Position numbers and translations under genes: made by a program. The notes beneath the pieces are model-generated. The model made no database searches, had not been told where the DNA came from, and saw only the letters and a list, made by a program, of their open reading frames with translations. Below, piece after piece: positions 1 to 8,123 of a DNA stretch of 64,000 bases. The stretch comes from Pararhizobium qamdonense (lineage in GTDB: Bacteria > Pseudomonadota > Alphaproteobacteria > Rhizobiales > Rhizobiaceae). Position 1 is the first letter of the stretch. Every line of letters starts with the position of its first letter. Where the stretch lies: assembly GCF_029277445.1 (NCBI RefSeq), contig NZ_CP119566.1, positions 2,482,001 through 2,546,000 on the forward strand, given 5' to 3'.

Positions 1-1710
1 AATTCGGATACGGCCGCCAAGCGCTTCGTCGGCATGGACAGCGAAATCTCTACCTTGAAAACGCTGATCGGCCTGATGAACGAGACCTTCAAGGGCCTCG
101 ACGACACGCGCCTGCATATCAGCGAACTGCACCGCAAGCTGGATACGGAAAGCCGCGCCAGTGTCATGACCGATATCGCATCCGTGCGCGAAAGCGTGGC
201 GAAACTGTCGGACCTCGGCGCCAAGAATGCGGCGCTGCGCGATCTCGCCGGCAAGCTTGCGCCATCCCTGACGCAGATCGATACCGGGACAGCCCAGCTG
301 ATCGATGTCGGCGCCCGCTGGCAGGCGGCAAAAGCTGACGCCGCAGCGCTGGTGGCCGATGCCAGCCAGACCCTCGAGAATTTCGTCAGCAGCGCCCAGG
401 AGGCCGGCAAGAAGGACAGCCAGCGTTCCGCCGATGTCTCGATCATCGCCATGGTTGCCGGAACGCTGCTTGCCATCGTCGGCGGCCTGATGCTGATCGA
501 AACGCTGCGCGGCCCGTTGAAGCGCGTGACCGAAACGATGACGCGGCTTGCCAATGGCGATCTTGAGGTTGCCATCGAAGGCCGCAACCGCGGCGACGAA
601 ATCGGCGACATGGTGCGCTCGGTTGCCGTCTTCCGTGACAATGCGGTCGAAAATGTCCGGCTGGGGCAGGAGGCGGAAGCCGCCCGCACGCTCTCGGCCG
701 AAGAGGAAGGCCGCCGCCGCAAGGAGCGCGCCCGCATCGAGGCCGATCAGATGGAAGCGCTCACCGCGCTGTCGGACGTGCTGGCCAAGCTTGCCGACGG
801 CAATCTGGAAGAGGGCATGGCGGAAGATCTTTCCGAAGATTACATCGTCATGGCCCGCACCTATAACAATGCGGTGGACGCGCTGCGCGCGACGCTGATC
901 GACGTCCGCACGGTGACCGACGAAATCACCAGCGGTACGGGCAACCTTGCGACCTCGGCTGATGACCTCGCGCGCCGCACCGAGCAGCAGGCCGCAGCGC
1001 TGGAGGAAAGCTCGCGCGCCCTTGGCCAGCTGACGGAGATCGTCCGCTCGACGGCGGAAAGCGCGCGCAAGACCACCGTCTCGGTCGATCAGACCCACAG
1101 CTATGCCAAGCATTCCGGCGAAGTCGTCGCCAAGGCGATCGATGCGATGGCGGCGATCAACAAGTCGTCCGACAAGATCTCGACGATCATCGGCGTCATC
1201 GACGAAATTGCGTTCCAGACCAACCTTCTGGCGCTGAATGCCGGGGTCGAGGCGGCGCGGGCCGGCGAGGCGGGCCGCGGCTTTGCCGTCGTTGCCCAGG
1301 AAGTCCGCGAGCTTGCGCAGCGCTGCGCAGGTGCTGCCCGCGAGATCAAGGGGCTGATCTCGGAAAGCTCCGTGCAGGTGCGCGGCGGCGTGGAACTGGT
1401 GCAGGAAACCGGCAATGCGCTCACCGTCATCAACCAGCATATCTCGACCATCCACCAGCTGGTCAGCAACATCGAATCGGCCGCCGCCGATCAGTATCGC
1501 GGCCTCAACGAGGTCAATCAGGCGGTGCGCGAAGTCGAGCTGATCACCCAGCAGAACGCGGCCATGGTCGAGGAAAACACCGCCGAAATCCACGGCCTTC
1601 GCCATCAGGTTGATATTCTCAACGAGAAGATCGAACGCTTCAAGACGGGCACCAGCCGCTCGGTCTCGGGCGGCCGGGTGCAGGGATATGGCCGGAGTTA
1701 CGCTGCGTAA
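1..1710 (+). CDS. Methyl-accepting chemotaxis protein (5' truncated by window edge)
   Basis: This is the 3' part of a chemotaxis signal transducer, which passes ligand or energy signals to CheA/CheW. The frame is open to the left edge, so the true start and the beginning of the sensor domain are missing. Counting from the in-frame ATG at 34, a membrane segment lies at about 135-156, a HAMP domain at 157-210, a second HAMP-like stretch near 236-288, and then the long cytoplasmic signalling hairpin. Its tip carries the near-invariant EIAFQTNLLALNAGVEAARA. The protein ends in SYAA, with no NWETF-like CheR tether. The family is certain. The ligand cannot be told. Confidence 0.93.
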   Translation, partial: NSDTAAKRFVGMDSEISTLKTLIGLMNETFKGLDDTRLHISELHRKLDTESRASVMTDIASVRESVAKLSDLGAKNAALRDLAGKLAPSLTQIDTGTAQLIDVGARWQAAKADAAALVADASQTLENFVSSAQEAGKKDSQRSADVSIIAMVAGTLLAIVGGLMLIETLRGPLKRVTETMTRLANGDLEVAIEGRNRGDEIGDMVRSVAVFRDNAVENVRLGQEAEAARTLSAEEEGRRRKERARIEADQMEALTALSDVLAKLADGNLEEGMAEDLSEDYIVMARTYNNAVDALRATLIDVRTVTDEITSGTGNLATSADDLARRTEQQAAALEESSRALGQLTEIVRSTAESARKTTVSVDQTHSYAKHSGEVVAKAIDAMAAINKSSDKISTIIGVIDEIAFQTNLLALNAGVEAARAGEAGRGFAVVAQEVRELAQRCAGAAREIKGLISESSVQVRGGVELVQETGNALTVINQHISTIHQLVSNIESAAADQYRGLNEVNQAVREVELITQQNAAMVEENTAEIHGLRHQVDILNEKIERFKTGTSRSVSGGRVQGYGRSYAA

Positions 1711-1725
1711 CCAGCGTTCCCAACG

Positions 1726-1762
1726 AAAAAGGCCGCCTGATATCATCCAGGCGGCCTTTTTT
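1726..1762. terminator. Bidirectional intrinsic terminator between MCP gene and moaA
   Basis: A 9-bp perfect GC stem (GGCCGCCTG at 1731-1739, CAGGCGGCC at 1748-1756) has an 8-nt loop. It is flanked by five A on the left and six T on the right. It can end the MCP transcript on the plus strand and the convergent moaA transcript on the minus strand. Confidence 0.88.
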
Positions 1763-1781
1763 GCGTCCTGTGGGCGACGAA

Positions 1782-2834
1782 TCAGCCGCCCGTAACGCTC
1801 ATATGTCTTGCAACCGCCGGCTTGTTGCGGGTGCGGTCGATGATGAAGTCGTGGCCTTTCGGTTTGCGGGTGATGGCTTCGTCGATGACGGTGGAGAGGT
1901 AGGCGTCGTCTTCGGAGGCTCGTAGCGCCGTGCGCAGGTCGGCGGCGTCGTTCTGGCCGAGGCACATGTACAGTGTGCCAGTGCAGGTAAGGCGGACGCG
2001 GTTGCAGCTCTCGCAGAAATTATGGGTCATCGGCGTGATCAGGCCAAGGCGGCCACCGGTCTCGGCGACCTGAAGATAGCGTGCCGGGCCGCCGGTCTTG
2101 TAGGGAATGTCGGAGAAGGTGAATTTTTCGGCAAGTGTATCGCGCAGTTCGGACAGCGGCATGTAGTGGTCCGTGCGGTCCTCGTCGATTTCGCCCATCG
2201 GCATGGTTTCGATCAGCGTCAGGTCCATGCCGCGCCCATGCGCCCAGCGCATCATGGCGGGGATTTCCAAATCGTTGAAGCCCTTGAGCGCGACGGCGTT
2301 GATCTTGACATGAATGCCAGCTGCCTGCGCGGCATCGATTCCTTCCATGACTTTCGCCAATTCGCCCCAGCGGGTGATCTGCTTGAATTTTTGCGGATCG
2401 AGCGTGTCGAGCGAGACGTTGATGCGGCGCACGCCGCAATCGGCGAGCTCTGTGGCAAATTTCGACAGTTGCGAGCCATTGGTGGTCAGCGTCAATTCGT
2501 CGAGATCGCCGGCATGCACATGCTTGCCCAGTTCGCGCACCAGGAACATGACGTTCTTGCGCACCAGCGGTTCGCCGCCAGTCAGCCGCAGCTTGCGCAC
2601 GCCCTTGGCGATGAAGGCGGAACAGAGGCGGTTCAGCTCTTCCAGCGTCAACAGGTCCTTCTTTGGCAGGAAGGTCATGTTTTCGGCCATGCAATAGGTG
2701 CAGCGGAAGTCGCAGCGATCCGTCACCGAAACCCTCAGATAGGTCACGGCCCGCCCGAAGGGGTCGATCATCGGTGTTTTGGCATCGGCCAGCCTCTGGG
2801 CGCCGGTCCTGTCGATGGTGACGGTGTTCAACAC
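1782..2834 (-). CDS. moaA: GTP 3',8-cyclase MoaA
   Basis: MoaA is the radical SAM enzyme that, with MoaC, converts GTP to cyclic pyranopterin monophosphate, the first step of molybdenum cofactor synthesis. The 350 residues carry the radical SAM cluster motif C41-x3-C45-x2-C48, the GGEPL SAM-binding motif at about 86-90, and the second 4Fe-4S cluster ligands in the C-terminal stretch [14 protein letters not shown]. The protein ends in the Gly-Gly typical of MoaA. The gene is monocistronic as far as can be seen and converges on the chemotaxis gene across a shared terminator. An internal Met at residue 22 is an alternative start. Confidence 0.96.
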   Translation of the reverse strand: MLNTVTIDRTGAQRLADAKTPMIDPFGRAVTYLRVSVTDRCDFRCTYCMAENMTFLPKKDLLTLEELNRLCSAFIAKGVRKLRLTGGEPLVRKNVMFLVRELGKHVHAGDLDELTLTTNGSQLSKFATELADCGVRRINVSLDTLDPQKFKQITRWGELAKVMEGIDAAQAAGIHVKINAVALKGFNDLEIPAMMRWAHGRGMDLTLIETMPMGEIDEDRTDHYMPLSELRDTLAEKFTFSDIPYKTGGPARYLQVAETGGRLGLITPMTHNFCESCNRVRLTCTGTLYMCLGQNDAADLRTALRASEDDAYLSTVIDEAITRKPKGHDFIIDRTRNKPAVARHMSVTGG

Positions 2835-3027
2835 AATTCTCCTGTTCCTTCAATGTCGTGACCAAAACAGGCGGCGTCAAGGCGCAAGCGGTCAAATGCT
2901 TGAGAAACAGGCGAGAAACAGTTTATTCCGATGAGAGGGAAGTGCGGCTTTGCGATCGCGGCGCGCGGGCAATTCCCTCCGGTTCGAAACTGCGCTAGTG
3001 CTCTCACAGCAATGGAGACGACATGGC

Positions 3028-3402
3028 ATGAGCGATATCTGGCCGACCGAACTGCGCGTATCCAAGGACCGCCACCGGCTGACGGTTGCCTTCAACGATG
3101 GCACGTCCTTTGACTTTTCGGCCGAAATGCTGCGCGTCCTATCGCCGTCGGCTGAGGTCCAGGGCCATGGACCGGGGCAGGGACTGACCGTGCCCGGCAA
3201 GCGCAATGTCGCGATCATCTCGATGACCCCGACCGGAAACTATGCGGTTCGCATCGGCTTTGACGACGGCCATGATACCGGCATCTTCACCTGGACTTAT
3301 CTGCGCGAGCTGGGGGCAACCGGAGAAACGCTGTTTGCGGCCTACGAGCAGGATCTCGCCGGCAAGGGCATGACGCGCGACAAGGCTGAAAAGCCGCGCT
3401 GA
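3028..3402 (+). CDS. DUF971 (gamma-butyrobetaine hydroxylase-like N-terminal domain) protein
   Basis: A 124-residue protein made almost entirely of the DUF971 domain, which also forms the N-terminal domain of gamma-butyrobetaine hydroxylases. Typical features are WPTELRVSKDRHRLTV at the start, the LRVLSPSAEVQGHGPGQ segment, and GNYAVRIGFDDGHDTGIFTW. The function of stand-alone copies is not established. The start at 3028 is preferred because GGAGA at 3014-3018 lies at good spacing and homology begins there; an in-frame ATG at 2950 would add 26 unrelated residues. It is divergent from moaA. I recall DUF971 genes lying near molybdenum-cofactor genes elsewhere, but a functional link here is only inference. 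Confidence 0.87.
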   Translation: MSDIWPTELRVSKDRHRLTVAFNDGTSFDFSAEMLRVLSPSAEVQGHGPGQGLTVPGKRNVAIISMTPTGNYAVRIGFDDGHDTGIFTWTYLRELGATGETLFAAYEQDLAGKGMTRDKAEKPR

Positions 3403-3417
3403 CGGTGCGCTTCGCCA

Positions 3418-3903
3418 TCAGCCGAGGTCGGCTTCGTCTTTCAGCAGCCGCTGGATCAGCCGTTCCATCGATTGCGCGACCATCAGGCATTCCTCGATCG
3501 GCTCGCTCTCCAGCGATTTGTCGATCACGGCGGTCTGGATTTCCATCGCCTGTTCGGTGAGCAGACGGCCGTCGGCCGTCAGCGACAGGCGCAGCACGCG
3601 CTTGTCCTTGTCGTCGCCGCGCCGCTCGATCAGGCCGCGCTTTTCCAGCTGCGGCAGCAGCATGCTCATATTGGAGCGGCCGACCAGCAGTTTTCGCGCC
3701 AGCTCCTGCTGCGAGATGCCGTCGAAGCGATAAAGATTGATCAGGATATCCAGGTGCGGCGGCTTGATATCGAGTTCGGCGAGCCTGCGCGTCAGCGTTT
3801 GCTGCATCAGCTGGCAGGCGCGGGCAACGGCGATCCAGCTGCGGAAACGCGGATGATCCCAGGGAAAATGAGGATGTTCGATCGTCGCTTGCTTTTTGTT
3901 CAT
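3418..3903 (-). CDS. MarR-family transcriptional regulator
   Basis: A 161-residue winged-helix repressor of the MarR type. Helix-turn-helix and wing are visible in ISQQELARKLLVGRSNMSML and GLIERRGDDKDKRVLRLSLT, the latter with the DxR wing signature. Flanking helices form the dimer interface. An in-frame ATG at 3933 exists, but it lies inside a palindromic operator candidate, so the ATG at 3903 (MNKKQ) is the better start. The gene is divergent from an alpha/beta hydrolase whose start is 47 bp away, so it probably represses itself and that hydrolase in response to a small ligand. The ligand is unknown. Confidence 0.9.
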   Translation of the reverse strand: MNKKQATIEHPHFPWDHPRFRSWIAVARACQLMQQTLTRRLAELDIKPPHLDILINLYRFDGISQQELARKLLVGRSNMSMLLPQLEKRGLIERRGDDKDKRVLRLSLTADGRLLTEQAMEIQTAVIDKSLESEPIEECLMVAQSMERLIQRLLKDEADLG

Positions 3904-3905
3904 CG

Positions 3906-3934
3906 TTGTACAATAATGTTCATCATTGAACATT
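3906..3934. promoter_or_regulatory. Palindromic operator candidate between marR-type gene and hydrolase
   Basis: Two dyads sit side by side in the divergent intergenic region. The first is the 8-bp palindrome TTGTACAA at 3906-3913. The second is the 7-bp inverted repeat AATGTTC/GAACATT at 3915-3921 and 3928-3934 with a 6-nt spacer. The size and position fit a MarR-family binding site controlling both genes. Confidence 0.6.
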
Positions 3935-3950
3935 TAAAGGGAATCCCACT

Positions 3951-4865
3951 ATGGCATCCTTTGCGGTCAAGGTCACCCGCCTTGCGCTGAAATGCGTGTC
4001 GGCGGTATCGCCGGAGATGGCGGGGCAGCTGGCCTTCCGCCTGTTCAGCATCACGCCATCGCGCAAGCCCAGGAGTCCCAAGGAAAAAGCAGCACTTGCG
4101 GCTGCAGAACCCGTCATGGCAAAGGCAACGCCGGTGACGCTGTCCTTTGCCGGCGGCTGGATCACGGCAAAGCATTTTGACGCGCAACCGGCAGACGGCG
4201 CGAAAAGCCGCATCCTCCTGGTTCACGGCTGGGGATCGCGCAGCAATTATCTGGCGGCCATGATCGACGGACTGACGGCCGGTGGCGCCGAGGTGGTTGC
4301 TCTCGACTGGCCGGGACACGGCGCTTCGCCGGGACGCACCTTGACCATGCCGGCGGCCGTGCGGGCGATCGATGCGGCCTGGCGGCAGTTCGGCGGCTTC
4401 GATGCCGCCGTTGGGCATTCTTTCGGCGGTGCGAGCCTTGCCTGTGCGGCGGGCGGTGTGGTGGACGATGTGCCCTCCCACGTTGCCGGGAAAATGGTGC
4501 TGATCGGCGCACCCAGCGAGATGACCTGGCTTTTCAAAGGCTTTGGCAGGTATCTCCGGCTATCCGCCAAGGCCCAGGCGGCGCTTGAGGACATGGTGAT
4601 GCGTCTCTCCGGCCGCACGCTCGAGGAGTTCGATGCAGCACGGATCGTTGGAATGCTCAGCACGCCGGTGCTGGTGATCCATGCCGAGGACGACAAGGAA
4701 GTCAGTGCCGATCATGCGCGCCGTTATGCGGCGGCGGGTGGCAATATCGATCTCGAATGGGCCAACGGCCTCGGTCACCGCCGGATCGTCTCTGCTCCAG
4801 CCGTGATCGCGCGCATCAATGCCTTCCTTCATGCGAGCGCGGCCGGGCAGCGCAGGGCTGCCTGA
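3951..4865 (+). CDS. Alpha/beta hydrolase
   Basis: A 304-residue alpha/beta-hydrolase-fold enzyme without a clear signal peptide. The oxyanion region is LLVHGWGSRSNYL, the nucleophile elbow is GHSFGG (G-x-S-x-G), the acid is probably the Asp of HAEDDKEV, and the catalytic His lies in GLGHRRI. About 70 N-terminal residues before the fold are unusual in length. Substrate cannot be told from sequence. The MarR-type regulator on the other strand, with the dyads between them, probably controls it. Confidence 0.88.
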   Translation: MASFAVKVTRLALKCVSAVSPEMAGQLAFRLFSITPSRKPRSPKEKAALAAAEPVMAKATPVTLSFAGGWITAKHFDAQPADGAKSRILLVHGWGSRSNYLAAMIDGLTAGGAEVVALDWPGHGASPGRTLTMPAAVRAIDAAWRQFGGFDAAVGHSFGGASLACAAGGVVDDVPSHVAGKMVLIGAPSEMTWLFKGFGRYLRLSAKAQAALEDMVMRLSGRTLEEFDAARIVGMLSTPVLVIHAEDDKEVSADHARRYAAAGGNIDLEWANGLGHRRIVSAPAVIARINAFLHASAAGQRRAA

Positions 4866-4963
4866 CCGATTCGCGCGTGCTGTCATAATGACGTCATGCT
4901 ATCGGTCGAAAGGATCGCAGGGCTTACGGCCCTGACGAAGGCAGGTTCGATATGGAGAGCGGC

Positions 4964-5572
4964 ATGACGATCATTCGCACGGTCGAGGAACTGACGGCGC
5001 TGTATGGCGCCACGAGCGAGGCTTCGATGGTCAAGGTGACCAGCCGGCTGACGCCTGACTATGCCCGGATGATCGAGGCGTCACCTTTTGCAGCACTTGC
5101 GACGGTGGGACCGGAAGGGCTCGACTGTTCTCCGCGCGGCGACGACGCCTGCGTGGTGCGGATCGCCGACGACAGGACCGTGCTGATGCCGGACTGGCGC
5201 GGCAATAACCGGGTGGATTCGCTGGCCAATATCGTGCGCGACCCGCGTGTGGCGCTGATGTTCCTGGTACCGGGCTCGACGACGACGATGCGGATCAACG
5301 GCACCGCCGTGGTCAGCGTCGATCCGGACCTCACCCAATCGTTCGAGGTCGATGGCAAACATCCGCGCAGCGTCATCGTCGTCACCATCGGCGAGGTCTA
5401 TTTCCAATGTGCCCGCGCGCTCATCCGCTCCCGGATCTGGGATCCCAAGCGCTTCGTCGATCCGCAGTCGCTGCCCACACCGGGCACGCTGTTGAAGGCC
5501 GCCAAAGCTGATTTCGACAAGGACAGCTATGACCGCGAATGGCCGGAGCGCGCCGCAAAGACCATGTGGTAA
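4964..5572 (+). CDS. PPOX-class FMN-binding protein (pyridoxamine 5'-phosphate oxidase family)
   Basis: A flavin-binding split-barrel protein related to pyridoxamine 5'-phosphate oxidase. The core is visible in FAALATVGPEGLDCSPRGD, LPDWRGNNRVDSLANI, and ALMFLVPGSTTTMRINGTA, the pattern of the stand-alone DR2398-like subgroup. That subgroup has no proven role in vitamin B6 synthesis; reduction of an unknown substrate is likely. Two starts are possible: ATG 4952 and ATG 4964. The second has GGAG six bases upstream and matches the usual N-terminus (MTIIRTVEELTALYG), so it is chosen, giving 202 residues. Confidence 0.85.
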   Translation: MTIIRTVEELTALYGATSEASMVKVTSRLTPDYARMIEASPFAALATVGPEGLDCSPRGDDACVVRIADDRTVLMPDWRGNNRVDSLANIVRDPRVALMFLVPGSTTTMRINGTAVVSVDPDLTQSFEVDGKHPRSVIVVTIGEVYFQCARALIRSRIWDPKRFVDPQSLPTPGTLLKAAKADFDKDSYDREWPERAAKTMW

Positions 5573-5678
5573 AAAACGCGGTCGCTGGCGAATAAAACCG
5601 GGTCGCAAATCGTTTTTCCAGCAACAGGCATGGTGTTCGTTTGATGATGCAACAGTTGCCGTTTGTTGGGGAGAAGAT

Positions 5679-6065
5679 ATGACATACAGGACCGCATTTC
5701 TGGCAATGATCGCCGCATTTGGCTTTTCAGCGGGCGCCGCACAAGCCGACAGGCTCGTGGAGGAATATAGTGCCTATATCGGCGAGGAGGATCTCTATAA
5801 CTCCAATGGCGAGGCGTTGACTGAGCCCTGGCAGGTGATCCGGCAGGACCGGGCGAACTATCACCGCTACGGCGTCCGCCAGCCCGGCGATGAAGGCGAC
5901 AGTTTCTTTGCCTCGCCCAAAAACCGTGAAAAGGCCGAGCGCATGATCGAGTATGGCACGATCGATTACCGCGCCGCCCGCGCGCTGCTGCGGGGCGGGT
6001 CCGTCATCAATGTGCAGATTTTAAGGGGTGCCGATGGCGACTATATCAACGTCTCTGTCGATTAG
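5679..6065 (+). CDS. Exported hypothetical protein
   Basis: A 128-residue protein I do not recognise. Residues 1-22 form a signal peptide ending in GAAQA, so it is probably periplasmic. The mature part has no cysteines and is rich in Tyr, Asp and Glu. The start at 5679 follows GGGGAGAAG, and the longer in-frame extension lacks a signal peptide at its own start. The 3' end overlaps the next gene by 32 bp, which suggests translational coupling with the VanY-like peptidase. Confidence 0.75.
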   Translation: MTYRTAFLAMIAAFGFSAGAAQADRLVEEYSAYIGEEDLYNSNGEALTEPWQVIRQDRANYHRYGVRQPGDEGDSFFASPKNREKAERMIEYGTIDYRAARALLRGGSVINVQILRGADGDYINVSVD

Positions 6066-6852
6066 GCGGGCGCTTGCCGGGCTAGTGGTTGCAGCGATGT
6101 TGGCTGCCGCCTTGCCAGTCCAGGCCTCGGAGCTGACGCTTGAACAGAAAGTGGATTTGCTGATCGCGGCCTATCCCGCAACGCTTTCCAAAGCCGAAGG
6201 CGGCTCTGTTGCCTTGCGCTCGGGCGGATCGATGCCGGTCGATGACGGCAAGGTCAAGGATCATGCGGAAAAACTGGCCAAGGGCGATATCGAGGACAGC
6301 CTGGCCCAGCTCTATCCCGCCGGTCCCTGCGCGATCAAGCCGGACGTGAATTTCGATCCGGGCCGCATTCGCAGCGATGCCCTGATGATGCAGCTTTATG
6401 GACAATCGGCCAATGAGGTGAAGGCGTCTCTCGTCCCCGTCGACTGGTTCGGCACGGTGCTGCGCGTGACCAAACGTCAAGGGGCTGCCGTAGCGCTTGA
6501 GAAGGTGCGCGACGCATTGAAGACGATGCCGGAACTGAAGGCGTTTCTCACGCCATCGGCCGGAACCTTCAACTGGCGCAGGGTGGCTGGCGCCTCGAAC
6601 ATGTCAGTCCATAGTTTCGGTGCGGCGATCGATCTCAATACCCAATATGCCGACTACTGGATCTGGGCCGGCGGCAAGCCGGGACGGGTGGCGCAATACC
6701 GCAACCAATATCCGATGGAGATCGTCGATGTCTTTGAGCGGCACGGCTTCATCTGGGGCGGGCGCTGGTATCACTACGACACCATGCATTTCGAATACCG
6801 GCCCGAACTGATCGCCATTGGGAAGGCAGCGGGCGTTGCGGCCTGCCGGTAG
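6034..6852 (+). CDS. VanY-like D-alanyl-D-alanine carboxypeptidase family protein (peptidase M15)
   Basis: A probable periplasmic zinc peptidase acting on peptidoglycan stem peptides. The first 33 residues are a signal peptide ending in PVQA. The M15 zinc motif is split between SVHSFGAAIDLN (His and Asp ligands) and WYHYDTMHFEYRPEL (third His and catalytic acid). Length is 272 residues. The start is ATG 6034, with AAGGGG at 6023-6028 five bases upstream; a GTG at 6028 lies within that ribosome-binding site. It overlaps the preceding exported-protein gene, so the two are likely cotranscribed. Which peptide bond it cuts is not evident. Confidence 0.86.
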   Translation: MATISTSLSIRRALAGLVVAAMLAAALPVQASELTLEQKVDLLIAAYPATLSKAEGGSVALRSGGSMPVDDGKVKDHAEKLAKGDIEDSLAQLYPAGPCAIKPDVNFDPGRIRSDALMMQLYGQSANEVKASLVPVDWFGTVLRVTKRQGAAVALEKVRDALKTMPELKAFLTPSAGTFNWRRVAGASNMSVHSFGAAIDLNTQYADYWIWAGGKPGRVAQYRNQYPMEIVDVFERHGFIWGGRWYHYDTMHFEYRPELIAIGKAAGVAACR

Positions 6853-6882
6853 CGCTTAAGCAGCTGGGAATCGCATCGCCGT

Positions 6883-7950
6883 CTACTTGCGGTAGATCAG
6901 CCAGTTCTTGCCGGTATCCTTCTTCATGCCCTCTTCGAACAGGATCGTTCTGTTGCGGCCGGCATTCTTGGCGCAGTAGAGCGCGATATCGGACTTGTTG
7001 TAAAGGTCGGTCGGGTCATCGGCATGCGATGCCTGGCAGACGCCGACGGAGAGCGTGATCGGGCCGTAATTGACGCCTGTCTTGGAGTTCTTGAAGGGCG
7101 TGGTCGCCAGTGCGTTGCGGATGCGCTCGGCCACCTGCAGGCTTTCCTCCAGGCTGCTATCGCTCAGAATGATGGCGAATTCCTCGCCGCCGGTGCGCGC
7201 CACAAAGGCGTCGCGGCGCAGATTGGCGCGGATGACCGTGCCGACCGTCGCCAAGATCTTGTCGCCGACCGGATGGCCGTAACTGTCATTGACCTTCTTG
7301 AAATGGTCGATATCGGCAATCAGCAAGCCGGTGAAGCTGCGCTGCTGGTCGGAATTGTAGATCGAGGCCAGTTTTTCATCGAAAGCCCGGCGGTTGGCAA
7401 GGCGGGTCAGGGAATCGGTGTTGGCGATGCGCTTATATTCGTCGAGTTCCTGGCGGATGATCTCCATTTCGAAGGATTTCAGCGAGACATTTTCGGCCCG
7501 CTCCTTGCCCTGGCTCATCGTGTCCGCCGTCGCCTCGGTCAGAAGGCTGACGCATTGGCGCAGGATTTCGGCACTGGAACTGCTCTTGCCGGTGATGTTC
7601 TGATAGGTCTCGTCGAGAAGCTTGTTGTAGTTCTCGAGCGCAAACTGCTCGTCGCGCAACAGCTTGAGCAGTTCGGCAAGTTCGGTGGTCAGATGGTTAT
7701 GGGCGCGGTCGATGCCGGCGGCATGATGGACATGGCTGAAATAGCGTGCACCGATCTCGTCCAGCTCTTCCTGGGTTGCGCGGCTGCCGAGTGCTGCCAG
7801 TTCCTTGGTCAATTTCGGGTTGGAGCCGATATAGGCTTCGTAATAAAGCTCATAGTTGCGTGGCAGCGGTGAGATGCCCATGATCCGCATCGCGTAGGTT
7901 ACCTGCGCTGCGATATCCGGAATTTGCGCCTTATTAGAAGTCGCTTGCAT
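6883..7950 (-). CDS. Diguanylate cyclase (GGDEF domain)
   Basis: A 355-residue soluble enzyme expected to make cyclic di-GMP from two GTP. The C-terminal half is a GGDEF domain with an intact active-site loop, GGEEF, plus DIDHFKKVNDSYGHPVGD upstream. The N-terminal ~180 residues are a helical sensor or dimerisation region of unknown ligand (IMGISPLPRNYELYYEAY). The product-inhibition I-site (RxxD five residues before GGEEF) reads RDAF-shifted: Arg is present at the right offset but the Asp is not, so feedback inhibition may be absent. It has no membrane segment and no EAL domain. Confidence 0.92.
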   Translation of the reverse strand: MQATSNKAQIPDIAAQVTYAMRIMGISPLPRNYELYYEAYIGSNPKLTKELAALGSRATQEELDEIGARYFSHVHHAAGIDRAHNHLTTELAELLKLLRDEQFALENYNKLLDETYQNITGKSSSSAEILRQCVSLLTEATADTMSQGKERAENVSLKSFEMEIIRQELDEYKRIANTDSLTRLANRRAFDEKLASIYNSDQQRSFTGLLIADIDHFKKVNDSYGHPVGDKILATVGTVIRANLRRDAFVARTGGEEFAIILSDSSLEESLQVAERIRNALATTPFKNSKTGVNYGPITLSVGVCQASHADDPTDLYNKSDIALYCAKNAGRNRTILFEEGMKKDTGKNWLIYRK

Positions 7951-8064
7951 GGCAAGCTCCTGTTTTGTTGTCTCCAGCCGCTAGTTTTAGGGGTTAAAGA
8001 TTTTGGAAGGCTTAACGTTTGGCAAATCCGGCTATGAAAAAATGCTTTCACACCTTGGCAGACG

Positions 8065-8091
8065 AAAACGGGCAGCCCTGAGGACTGCCCG
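8065..8091 (-). terminator. Intrinsic terminator of fumC
   Basis: On the minus strand a 7-bp stem (CGGGCAG/CTGCCCG, 8069-8075 with 8085-8091) is followed by TTTTCG, just past the fumC stop. Confidence 0.75.
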
Positions 8092-8123
8092 AATGATCTA
8101 CCGGAGATTGCGTGCTTGCCGTC

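Noticed and set aside
2835..3027. A molybdenum-cofactor riboswitch upstream of moaA
   Set aside because: I looked for the conserved Moco aptamer elements and did not find them.
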